Shown: piece after piece, positions 1 through 6,346 of the stretch
How positions within the stretch are numbered: position 1 is the first letter of the stretch
Layout of the letters: every line of letters begins with the position of its first letter
NCBI GenBank assembly: GCA_039182865.1
Contig: JBCDBX010000079.1
Coordinates: forward strand, 1-7,798
DNA: 7,798 nucleotides
Direction of reading: 5' to 3'
Source: UBA1858 sp039182865
Lineage (GTDB): Bacteria; Pseudomonadota; Gammaproteobacteria; UBA4575
Translations under genes and position numbers: made by a program
Notes under the pieces: model-generated
Databases searched by the model: none
What the model was told of the DNA's origin: nothing
Seen by the model: the letters and a program-made list of their open reading frames with translations, nothing else

Positions 1-381
1 AATATTCTCCAAGCGTGCTATTTCTTCACGCAAGCCTTCTTTTTCTTGTTCTACTCTTGAATCAAAATTTGATTTAAGTTGATCATACTTAACTTGCAAT
101 GCAGCTGCTTGATCTCGGCCAGATGGCTGACTCATTAGATATCGTGTTAACACCCATCCTTCAACGCCAGAAGGTAAACGCACTTGAGTATAATCTGTAT
201 TTTCATCGATCACCGTGACTGATGTTCCGCTTTGGAGCTGACGAATAATACCGAATTGATTTCCTTGACCGGTTCGCATCATTATCTCGAATTCGTCTGT
301 GACATATTTAGTTTGAGAAAACACAGCATTACTTGCAAATATAATCAGCAAGTATACAAGTGCAAATAAAGTTTTATACAT
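1..381 (-). CDS. SH3-domain envelope protein, YgiM/TIGR04211-like, partial at the left edge
   Basis: This frame is open from an ATG at 381-379 to base 1, giving the first 127 residues; the C-terminus lies outside the window. Residues 1-22 look like a signal peptide: Lys3, then a hydrophobic run and a possible cleavage near AVFS|Q. Residues about 26-84 fit a bacterial SH3 domain of the YgiM type. Landmarks are YVTDEFEIMMRTG near the start and GVEGWVLTRYLMSQPSGRD at its end, which closely resembles the Gammaproteobacteria family TIGR04211. From about residue 90 the chain is rich in Gln, Glu, Lys and Leu and looks like the start of a coiled coil; family members usually continue to a C-terminal membrane helix. 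It begins 8 bases after the TraB/GumN gene stops and is probably co-transcribed with it. No good Shine-Dalgarno sequence is visible, so it may depend on coupling. The exact role of the family is unsettled; an envelope or peptidoglycan-related role is inferred. Confidence 0.85.
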   Translation of the reverse strand, partial: MYKTLFALVYLLIIFASNAVFSQTKYVTDEFEIMMRTGQGNQFGIIRQLQSGTSVTVIDENTDYTQVRLPSGVEGWVLTRYLMSQPSGRDQAAALQVKYDQLKSNFDSRVEQEKEGLREEIARLENI

Positions 382-389
382 TTTAAATT

Positions 390-1307
390 TTAGCTTGAGA
401 TATCAACTCTGGTAACTGTATAACCATCTTTTTCGATTAATGCGAGAACACCTTTATCTCCATATAAGTGGACCGCACCGATTGCAATAAATGTATCCCC
501 TAATCTCATAGGTTTGCGCATATAGTGCTCCATAACAATGTTTCTGATCTCTATCACATGTTTTACATAAATTTGACGCCACTGATCATTTTCAGGATCA
601 TCTGGAATAAAACTAGTGCTAATTTCATACATAGCCTTTAAATCTTGCTCTAAATAAGCCTCAAGCATATCGTCAATGATACTTCTCATCGCACCATAAC
701 TTTGAACTGTAAACTTAAGTAAAGCAACTTGTGCCTCAATCGGCATCTCTTGTAGCGTGACGATGAATTCTTCTATAGATTCGACTTGATATAATTCTTT
801 GTTCTGACTAGCTGCACGATCTAATAAGTTATAATCAAGAATAGCTTCATTACTATCAGCCTTAATCGCAAAACTTCTCATTGCTGCCCATGGTCTAAGT
901 CGCTCAACAAATTCTTGATCCATCCCGATACCAGTTAATGTTTCTTCAATCTCTGCATAGACTTCTTCACCAACATAATCTTTTAAAGTTTCACCTCTAG
1001 GTAGCACCATATCGTGCTTGATCATTTGCCCCCCAGAGTAAGGATTCCAGTAATGATCACTTGGAAATGCTTCCATAGCAAAGCTTTGAGATTCATCCAA
1101 CACCTTATTAACTTCTTTATGCAATACTGCGATACGCTCATCATTCATATGCAAAGTACCAAAGATATGGCCAACATATTCACCGTCTTTTTCAATCTTC
1201 CAAAATATTCCCTCATTAAATCGATCTTTACTTTCTTTGGCAGTAACGAGTGCGGACAGCATAAAAGATAAAAATAATGCTGCTGTTAAATAGGCTATTT
1301 TTTTCAT
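390..1307 (-). CDS. TraB/GumN (TIKI-like) family protein, secreted
   Basis: A 305-residue protein with a signal peptide: Lys2-Lys3, a hydrophobic stretch to about residue 21, and likely cleavage near VTA|KE, so export is expected. The family hallmarks are the G-x-x-H motif GTLH (50-53) near the N-terminus, a conserved Glu in the AMEAF segment (Glu79), a central RPWAAM segment (about 138-143), and a second G-x-x-H motif GAVH (277-280) in FIAIGAVHLYGDKG near the C-terminus. These motifs are shared with the TIKI metalloproteases, where the His and Glu residues bind metal; hydrolase activity here is inferred from that relationship. The length is normal for the family. The ATG at 1307 has a GGAG Shine-Dalgarno sequence 6 bases upstream. 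The gene follows a terminator at 1368-1404, so it starts a new transcription unit that continues into the SH3 gene. In-vivo substrates of bacterial members are mostly unknown. Confidence 0.9.
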   Translation of the reverse strand: MKKIAYLTAALFLSFMLSALVTAKESKDRFNEGIFWKIEKDGEYVGHIFGTLHMNDERIAVLHKEVNKVLDESQSFAMEAFPSDHYWNPYSGGQMIKHDMVLPRGETLKDYVGEEVYAEIEETLTGIGMDQEFVERLRPWAAMRSFAIKADSNEAILDYNLLDRAASQNKELYQVESIEEFIVTLQEMPIEAQVALLKFTVQSYGAMRSIIDDMLEAYLEQDLKAMYEISTSFIPDDPENDQWRQIYVKHVIEIRNIVMEHYMRKPMRLGDTFIAIGAVHLYGDKGVLALIEKDGYTVTRVDISS

Positions 1308-1313
1308 CTAATT

Positions 1314-1317
1314 CTCC
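1314..1317 (-). promoter_or_regulatory. Shine-Dalgarno site of the TraB/GumN gene
   Basis: On the minus strand GGAG lies 6 bases before the ATG at 1307 and supports that start. Confidence 0.6.
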
Positions 1318-1342
1318 AGATCATCTTGGCAAACCTGTTTAT

Positions 1343-1355
1343 AGACATATTGTCT
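1343..1355. repeat. Small perfect inverted repeat upstream of the TraB/GumN gene
   Basis: AGACA-TAT-TGTCT is a 13-base palindrome, 36 bases before the ATG of the TraB/GumN gene and downstream of the preceding terminator. It lies where that gene's promoter should be: a loose minus-strand TATAAA overlaps it at 1338-1343, with a weak TTGAAT at 1364-1369, although the 20-base spacing is too long for a standard sigma-70 promoter. It could be an operator half-site pair or chance. Confidence 0.25.
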
Positions 1356-1367
1356 GCCTATAAATTC

Positions 1368-1404
1368 AAAAAAAGCTGTTTCGGAAACCCAAAAACAGCT
1401 TTTT
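1368..1404 (-). terminator. Rho-independent terminator after the molybdoenzyme operon
   Basis: A perfect 12-bp stem (AAAAAGCTGTTT at 1370-1381 with AAACAGCTTTTT at 1393-1404) encloses an 11-base loop. On the minus strand the 3' arm runs into a T tract (complement of the A run at 1368-1374), as expected for intrinsic termination 50 bases after the stop codon at 1455. The loop holds GG and CC that could pair further. The A/T flanks are symmetrical, so it might also work on the plus strand, but no plus-strand gene feeds it. Confidence 0.85.
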
Positions 1405-1454
1405 ACTATTTCTCAATTACTGAGTTAAATTCCTATGCGAACAAGAATAACTAA

Positions 1455-2582
1455 CTAGCTAATTTTACGCAGTGTAGTTGGCACTTGAGCATAACTCGGT
1501 GAAATGGCTTCATGGGGACATGCATCAATACACGCATAACATCGAATGCATTCGTTATCATCGATGAATAATGAGTTGTAGTATAATCCTGAAGTATGGC
1601 CAGGACGTACACGCTCAAACTTAGTAACTTCATCTCCATCATCATCTAACTTAAAGTTAGTGGCCTCTACAATGCAGTTTTTAGTAGGTTTTGCCATTAA
1701 ACATTCATCACACAATACGCACTTAGTATTATCAATAACAGGTGCCGGTGAACGAGCATCTTCAAATTTATCATAATAGATATGACTTGAAGGTAACCCA
1801 GCCTCTTCCAATACTTGAACACCATGATCAATCATTGGAGGTGGCCCACAGAAAAATGCAGTGATGTCATCTGCACTAAAAATTCCTTTATCTAAATACT
1901 CTTGCTTAAAATGCTCAGTCACAAATCCACGCGGTCCTTGCCAATCACTATCTTCAGGCTCTTCTGACAAGACTGGTATGAACTTGAAAGTTTTCCCCCC
2001 CGGCCAGCTCTCGCCCATCTCATTAAGCTCATCCACTAAATACAAATCTTTTTGTGAACGTGCTCCGTAAAAGAAATAAAAGTCTCGTGCAATATTTTTA
2101 ACTTTTGCCGATTGTGCAATCGCATTAATTGCACTCATTCCAGATCCACCGGCAATTCCGATGATTGTTCTTGATGAATCATCTAGGCCAAATTTACCCA
2201 TAGGGCCAGAAAGCTGCACTTTTTCTCCGGTTCGATCTTTAGCATCTAACCATCCAGATAACTCACCACCCTGTACTAAACGAATGAAGAAAGTGTATTC
2301 ATTTGAGTTTTCCATTTCTGGAGTTTGCGCAAACGAATATGAGCGAGGTTTTTGAATGCCTTCAACTTTAATCGTGCCATATTGTCCAGCTCTTGCACTT
2401 AATTTATAAGAACCTTCAGGGCAAGTAATGACAACCCTGTATGTGTCATAAGTCAAGTTTTCAAATTTGGTAATGACACCTTCATTTGTGTAAACCCTTA
2501 ATGTTTTTATATCAGGATCAGGCTCTGGCAATGTTCTGATATATACATCAAACGGATCATTAAAGTTTTCTAATTTTGCCAT
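1455..2582 (-). CDS. FAD/NAD(P)H oxidoreductase with C-terminal 4Fe-4S ferredoxin domain
   Basis: A 375-residue soluble protein in two parts. Residues about 30-275 form a ferredoxin-NADP reductase-type module: a beta-barrel with the FAD motif RSYSF (80-84), a nucleotide-binding loop GIAGGSGMSAI (142-152), GAR (173-175) and the terminal C-G-P-P-P-M (245-250) that closes this fold. Residues about 285-360 form an iron-sulfur module with eight cysteines: Cys288, 291, 294, 303 and Cys345, 348, 351, 355, the last followed by Pro. This suggests two 4Fe-4S clusters. There is no signal peptide or membrane helix. The ATG overlaps the stop of the upstream molybdoenzyme gene by one base (TAATG), with GGGAG 10 bases upstream. 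Translational coupling suggests a fixed ratio and a physical complex. The likely role is shuttling electrons between NAD(P)H and the molybdoenzyme; the direction of flow and the choice of NADH or NADPH cannot be told. Confidence 0.85.
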   Translation of the reverse strand: MAKLENFNDPFDVYIRTLPEPDPDIKTLRVYTNEGVITKFENLTYDTYRVVITCPEGSYKLSARAGQYGTIKVEGIQKPRSYSFAQTPEMENSNEYTFFIRLVQGGELSGWLDAKDRTGEKVQLSGPMGKFGLDDSSRTIIGIAGGSGMSAINAIAQSAKVKNIARDFYFFYGARSQKDLYLVDELNEMGESWPGGKTFKFIPVLSEEPEDSDWQGPRGFVTEHFKQEYLDKGIFSADDITAFFCGPPPMIDHGVQVLEEAGLPSSHIYYDKFEDARSPAPVIDNTKCVLCDECLMAKPTKNCIVEATNFKLDDDGDEVTKFERVRPGHTSGLYYNSLFIDDNECIRCYACIDACPHEAISPSYAQVPTTLRKIS

Positions 2583-4915
2583 TAGCTGAATACTCCCGGG
2601 TGTAGTTTTTCGGCTGCTTTAATGATCTCATCATCCGAGGCTTCAACACCTTGATTTCGTGGATCTTCGCGCCACTTTTTAATGTAACCCTCTTTACCGC
2701 CCCACTCTTGCAGCAAAGCTTGTTGACGCATTTTCTCATCAGCTTTTTCTACTTCAACCAGCACTGAGTAGAATGTTGGACTCTTACCAAAGTCCGTTAA
2801 CATCTCGGTATTCAAAGCATTGATGTTTACCCCGCCTGGCGTATTACTACCTTTGAATTGTTTCTGAGTTGAGCACATACCAGACAACATACCTTCAATA
2901 ATGACAGCATAGGCATAGGTCTCACCGCGGTCGTTATACAAGCGACACAAGTCTCCATCTTGCAGTCCGCGCTTACCTGCTTCTTCAGGGCTTAGCTCTA
3001 CTGTTGGACGCGACATCATCGCCTGTAGACGTGGCACTGCCTGGAATGAATCACCAATGAAATAATGAGAAGCACTACTTAATACTTGTAATGGATACTT
3101 CTCACGTTTTGGATCTTCTTGACCTTCAATCTCAGGCACATAAGTAGGCATGGGATCAACACCTTCCCCCTTAAGTGCTTCACTATAAATTTCAATTTTA
3201 CCGCTTGGCGTAGGCCAGCCGTTCTTCATGAAGTTACGACGCTCAGAACCTGTATTAGCACGCATCCAACCATTCTTCTTGAGATCTTCGAAGGTAATGC
3301 CTTCCATGAGTGGATTAACTTCATCTTGAACCAAAATATCGCGAATGATTTCTTCATCAGTTTGAGTGAAAGCATTATCACCTTCTTCCACATAATCCAT
3401 CTTCTTAGCGAGCATCCTGAATAATTCAGAGTTACGAACACTTTCACCAAGTGGCTCGATGATGGGTTCGTTCATAGTGAAGTACCAGTTTCCGTAAGTG
3501 GCAACTAAATCTTGACGCTCTAACTGTGTATCGGCAGGTAGAACAATGTCAGCGTACTCACAAGAATCCGTCCAGAAGGTTTCATGTACGGCAACAAATA
3601 AATCATCACGCATCAACCCCCGGCGTACACCATTTGAGTTTGGTGCACAGTTAGCAGGATCAGAGTTGTAAATGAAGATAGACTTTATTGGTGGATCTAA
3701 TTTCTCTTCGTCATAACCAATGTCTTCATCTAAAGCACGACCAATTTGTACCATACTGACCATGCGCTTGGATGCACGATCACCTAGATCAGGTCGGTGT
3801 AATTTTTCCAAATCATGGCGCAACCACATTTCTTCTAAGTTACCAAAACTTGCTCCACCACATTGATGTCTCCATGAACCTGTAATACAAGGAAGAACCA
3901 ACACAGCACGACACATTTGACCGGCATTTTGGTGTCTGTTCAAACCGTAGTTTGCACGTATAACAGCTATATTCGCCGATGCATATTCTGTTGCTAATTT
4001 TTCAATATCAGCTGCAGGAACACCCGTAATTTTCTCAACTTTGTCGAGAGGATAATCAGGAAGTTTCGTTTCGATAAATGCTTCCCAACCAATGGTTTGT
4101 TCTTTAAGAAACTCAATATCATGCATACCTTTATCAACGATGACTTTCATCATACCAAGTGCAAGTGCCGCATCTGTTCCAGGCTTCGGTTGAATGTGCC
4201 AATCAGCCATCATCGTAGTTCTTGTTTGACGCGGATCGATTACTACGAGTTTTGCACCCCGTTGTTTTGCTTCGCGAATAAATGGGATTGCATGAACACC
4301 AGTACTCACTAGGTTTGCACCCCATAGAATGATGTAATCTGCTTCTTGCGCAGCTTCATGAATCGAGGTATTTGCATGAGCCATACCATATGTATGCAAA
4401 CCTGCCCACATTGCAGCATATATACAAATGGATTGTTCTAAACGCGCAGCTTCCATTTTGTTCCAAAATCGCGAATCCATGGTCCAGTAACCCACCATGC
4501 CCATAGTGCCAGAATAAGAATATGGTTGAACGGCTTCAGACCCATATTTATCGATTGTTTCTTTAAAATTATTGGTAATGGTTTCGAGTGCTTCATCCCA
4601 GGAAATTCTCTCGAATTTTGCACCGGGGCCTTTAGGACCTACACGTTTATGGGGATACATCACACGATTGTCGTTGTAGACAAAATCGAGGTAGTGATTA
4701 ACTTTATTGCATAGATACCCACGTGTGATTGGATGAGTTGGGTCGCCCTGTACTCGAACCGCTTTACCAGTAGAGTCATCTCGCGTCACAAGCATGGAGC
4801 ATGAATCTGGACAATCATGAGGGCAAAAAGAATGATGGACTGAGTAACCTTCTGGTACTTTTATGCGACTACTCACTTCCGTGATTTTGTTAATCTCTTT
4901 AAGATTTAGGGACAT
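2582..4915 (-). CDS. Molybdopterin oxidoreductase (DMSO reductase superfamily), cytoplasmic, substrate unknown
   Basis: A 777-residue catalytic subunit of the DMSO-reductase superfamily. The N-terminus binds a 4Fe-4S cluster through CPHDCPDSC (Cys31, 35, 39) and Cys69 in RGYLCNK. Next come PYSYSGTMG (131-139), QSICIYA (161-167), where Cys164 is a candidate Mo ligand, ILWGANLVSTGVH (196-208) and VVIDPRQTRTTMMADWHI (224-241), the last two being pterin-dinucleotide contacts. The segment FIYNSDPANCAPN (414-426) and the C-terminal molydop-binding domain (about 605-722, with GGVNINALNTEMLTDFGKSPTFYS) complete the fold. Residues 723-777 form a charged helical tail. No twin-arginine signal is present, so the enzyme is cytoplasmic, unlike periplasmic PhsA or DmsA types. 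The ATG has a perfect GGAGG 7 bases upstream. The CPHDC motif places it among poorly characterised BisC/PhsA-like proteins. The overlapping reductase gene marks it as an NAD(P)H-linked soluble enzyme. Confidence 0.9.
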   Translation of the reverse strand: MSLNLKEINKITEVSSRIKVPEGYSVHHSFCPHDCPDSCSMLVTRDDSTGKAVRVQGDPTHPITRGYLCNKVNHYLDFVYNDNRVMYPHKRVGPKGPGAKFERISWDEALETITNNFKETIDKYGSEAVQPYSYSGTMGMVGYWTMDSRFWNKMEAARLEQSICIYAAMWAGLHTYGMAHANTSIHEAAQEADYIILWGANLVSTGVHAIPFIREAKQRGAKLVVIDPRQTRTTMMADWHIQPKPGTDAALALGMMKVIVDKGMHDIEFLKEQTIGWEAFIETKLPDYPLDKVEKITGVPAADIEKLATEYASANIAVIRANYGLNRHQNAGQMCRAVLVLPCITGSWRHQCGGASFGNLEEMWLRHDLEKLHRPDLGDRASKRMVSMVQIGRALDEDIGYDEEKLDPPIKSIFIYNSDPANCAPNSNGVRRGLMRDDLFVAVHETFWTDSCEYADIVLPADTQLERQDLVATYGNWYFTMNEPIIEPLGESVRNSELFRMLAKKMDYVEEGDNAFTQTDEEIIRDILVQDEVNPLMEGITFEDLKKNGWMRANTGSERRNFMKNGWPTPSGKIEIYSEALKGEGVDPMPTYVPEIEGQEDPKREKYPLQVLSSASHYFIGDSFQAVPRLQAMMSRPTVELSPEEAGKRGLQDGDLCRLYNDRGETYAYAVIIEGMLSGMCSTQKQFKGSNTPGGVNINALNTEMLTDFGKSPTFYSVLVEVEKADEKMRQQALLQEWGGKEGYIKKWREDPRNQGVEASDDEIIKAAEKLHPGVFS
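2593..2597 (-). promoter_or_regulatory. Shine-Dalgarno site of the reductase gene, inside the molybdoenzyme gene
   Basis: GGGAG on the minus strand lies 10 bases before the reductase ATG and within the last codons of the molybdoenzyme gene, consistent with translational coupling. Confidence 0.5.
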
Positions 4916-4922
4916 TTTACGA

Positions 4923-4927
4923 CCTCC
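4923..4927 (-). promoter_or_regulatory. Strong Shine-Dalgarno site of the molybdoenzyme gene
   Basis: A perfect GGAGG on the minus strand with 7-base spacing to the ATG at 4915. It fixes the start and suggests efficient translation; it is the best ribosome binding site in the window. Confidence 0.75.
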
Positions 4928-4958
4928 GCGACTCCGTTATTCGCTTATAGTTATGTGT

Positions 4959-4986
4959 ATTTTAGATGAATCTTATTTATCTCCAA
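4959..4986 (-). promoter_or_regulatory. Candidate sigma-70 promoter of the molybdoenzyme operon
   Basis: On the minus strand TTGGAG (4981-4986) is followed after 16 bases by TAAAAT (4959-4964), giving a leader of about 40 bases before the ATG. The match is moderate and the region is AT-rich, so other placements in 4928-5119 are possible. No FNR-type TTGAT-N4-ATCAA box was found nearby. Confidence 0.3.
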
Positions 4987-5119
4987 CATACTACAAGCCC
5001 TATTTAAGGACAACTTCAAGAACAAAAATTGAATAAAGATCACTCGCATATTTCTAGAATCAAAATTGTAGTTGTTACCGAAATACTTATACATAATCTT
5101 CATACTTTTTTAGCCCTAC

Positions 5120-6193
5120 TTATAATAAGGGTATCTGTTGCTCATTAGCTAGTTTTTCCTCAAAGACCAAATTTGAAATACCTACTCCTAGTAAACGTAC
5201 TGGTATCTTTTTGACTAAAGCAAGATGTAAAAGATCCGGAATAACATCAAAAATTGACTTCGCATTTTTGAACCCAAGATGATTAGATAAACTTCGAGTC
5301 ACTAATGTGAAATCGGCAAATTTCACTTTAACAGTAACCGTTTTTCCATAAGCGCCAATTTTATCTAACTCACTAGCCACTTCATTACTTTGATTACTGA
5401 GAATTTTCAGCATTTCATCCTTTTCTCGTAGATCATAAACAAAAGTATCTTCAGTGCTGACTGATTTTCGTAAACGTTCAGAATTCACATCGCGCTTATC
5501 AATACCTCTAGCTGCATTAAAATAATATGCAGCCGACTTACCAAATATTGGCTGCAAAGCTTCTAGACTCCAACTTGCCAAATCCTCACCTGTGTATATT
5601 CCTAACGAATTCATTTTCTCTTCAGTTGCCGGACCTACTCCAAAAAATTCGCGAATTTTTAGGGTCTTAACAAATTCGGGTCCCTCTTTTTCAGATATAA
5701 AAAGCATGCCGTTAGGTTTACATCTATCCGAGGCAATCTTGGCTAGAAATTTGTTGTAGGAAATTCCAGCAGATGCAGTCAAATGTGTTTCCCGTTGTAT
5801 GCGCTGTCGAATATCTTTCGCGATTAAAATGCCTGAGCCCAGGCGGGGAATTTCAGAACTGACATCCAAAAATGCTTCATCTAAAGCTAAAGGTTCAATT
5901 AGATCTGTATAGCTCTTTATTATCATTTGAATTTGCGCTGATACACTTTTATAGGCCGTAAATCGTGGACGCACAAAAATAGCATGTGGACATTTTCTGC
6001 GGGCAAGTGCACTTGGCATGGCAGAGTGAATGCCAAACTGGCGCGCTTCATAGCTACATGTTGATACAACACCTCGCTCATCAGGATCACCACCAACAAC
6101 CAATGGTTTACCGACATATTTAGGGTTATCCCGCTGTTCAACAGATGCGTAAAAGGCATCCATATCAATATGTATAATGCATCGCTCTGGCAT
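5120..6193 (-). CDS. dinB: DNA polymerase IV (Y-family, error-prone translesion polymerase)
   Basis: A 357-residue Y-family polymerase, close to the usual DinB length. It copies past damaged bases, binds the sliding clamp and lacks proofreading. Numbered from the ATG, the palm motif HIDMDAFYASVE carries catalytic Asp10 (with Asp12) and Tyr15 at the steric-gate position (Phe in E. coli DinB). LALDEAFLDV supplies Asp105-Glu106. SAGISYNKFLAKIASD (141-156) is the family signature, FFGVGPAT (about 183-190) is the helix-hairpin-helix, and the little-finger domain covers about 240-340. The C-terminus QQIPLL (352-357) resembles a beta-clamp binding motif. The open frame can begin one codon earlier at a TTG (6196), but the adjacent ATG at 6193 is preferred; an in-frame TAG lies just upstream (6203-6205). 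No clear Shine-Dalgarno sequence or LexA box is visible. The gene is divergent from the repeat-protein gene. Confidence 0.95.
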   Translation of the reverse strand: MPERCIIHIDMDAFYASVEQRDNPKYVGKPLVVGGDPDERGVVSTCSYEARQFGIHSAMPSALARRKCPHAIFVRPRFTAYKSVSAQIQMIIKSYTDLIEPLALDEAFLDVSSEIPRLGSGILIAKDIRQRIQRETHLTASAGISYNKFLAKIASDRCKPNGMLFISEKEGPEFVKTLKIREFFGVGPATEEKMNSLGIYTGEDLASWSLEALQPIFGKSAAYYFNAARGIDKRDVNSERLRKSVSTEDTFVYDLREKDEMLKILSNQSNEVASELDKIGAYGKTVTVKVKFADFTLVTRSLSNHLGFKNAKSIFDVIPDLLHLALVKKIPVRLLGVGISNLVFEEKLANEQQIPLL

Positions 6194-6209
6194 CAATTTT
6201 GGCTAAATT

Positions 6210-6234
6210 TTGAATAAATATTCCATAAATTCAA
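6210..6234. repeat. Imperfect inverted repeat upstream of dinB
   Basis: TTGAAT (6210-6215) and ATTCAA (6229-6234) form 6-base arms separated by 13 bases, with partial further symmetry inward. It lies about 17 bases before the dinB ATG, where a repressor could act. AT-rich background makes chance quite possible. Confidence 0.25.
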
Positions 6235-6243
6235 CTCAGCGCG

Positions 6244-6272
6244 TTGACCAGCCGTGCGGTAATACGTAGCAT
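6244..6272 (+). promoter_or_regulatory. Candidate sigma-70 promoter of the repeat-protein gene
   Basis: TTGACC (6244-6249), a 17-base spacer and TAGCAT (6267-6272) give a good -35 and a fair -10 on the plus strand, about 75 bases before the ATG at 6347. A TATAAT at 6287-6292 is a better -10 but has no good -35 at standard spacing. Confidence 0.45.
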
Positions 6273-6333
6273 TTGCTTCATAGAATTATAATTTAAAGAT
6301 TTACCCATAATCGTACTGACTTTTTACTTTATT

Positions 6334-6337
6334 GGAG
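6334..6337 (+). promoter_or_regulatory. Shine-Dalgarno site that decides the start of the repeat-protein gene
   Basis: GGAG lies 9 bases before the ATG at 6347. A TTG at 6332 is in frame but overlaps this site, so the ATG is the better start. Confidence 0.65.
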
Positions 6338-6346
6338 ACTTTAGAA

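Noticed and set aside
1014..1271. Plus-strand open frame of 85 codons
   Set aside because: It lies wholly antisense to the TraB/GumN gene, whose family motifs are clear, and its translation shows no recognisable domain.
3119..3450. Open frames of 101 codons (plus) and 74 codons (minus) within the molybdoenzyme gene
   Set aside because: Both are shadows of a continuous, motif-rich 777-codon gene.
4825..4915. Possible Tat signal on the molybdoenzyme
   Set aside because: The 30 residues before the first cluster Cys contain no twin arginine and no hydrophobic run.
1455..4915. Assignment as assimilatory nitrate reductase (NasA/NasB-like) or formate dehydrogenase
   Set aside because: The cluster motif, lack of selenocysteine context, and absence of nitrite reductase or formate-specific neighbours do not support either.
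4916..5119. FNR-type site, small RNA or dinB terminator in the gap before dinB
   Set aside because: No TTGAT-N4-ATCAA palindrome and no stable hairpin followed by T on the minus strand was found; the T run at 5105-5110 is A on the dinB transcript.
5923..6168. Minus-strand open frame of 81 codons
   Set aside because: It overlaps the catalytic N-terminus of dinB in another frame and has no domain features.
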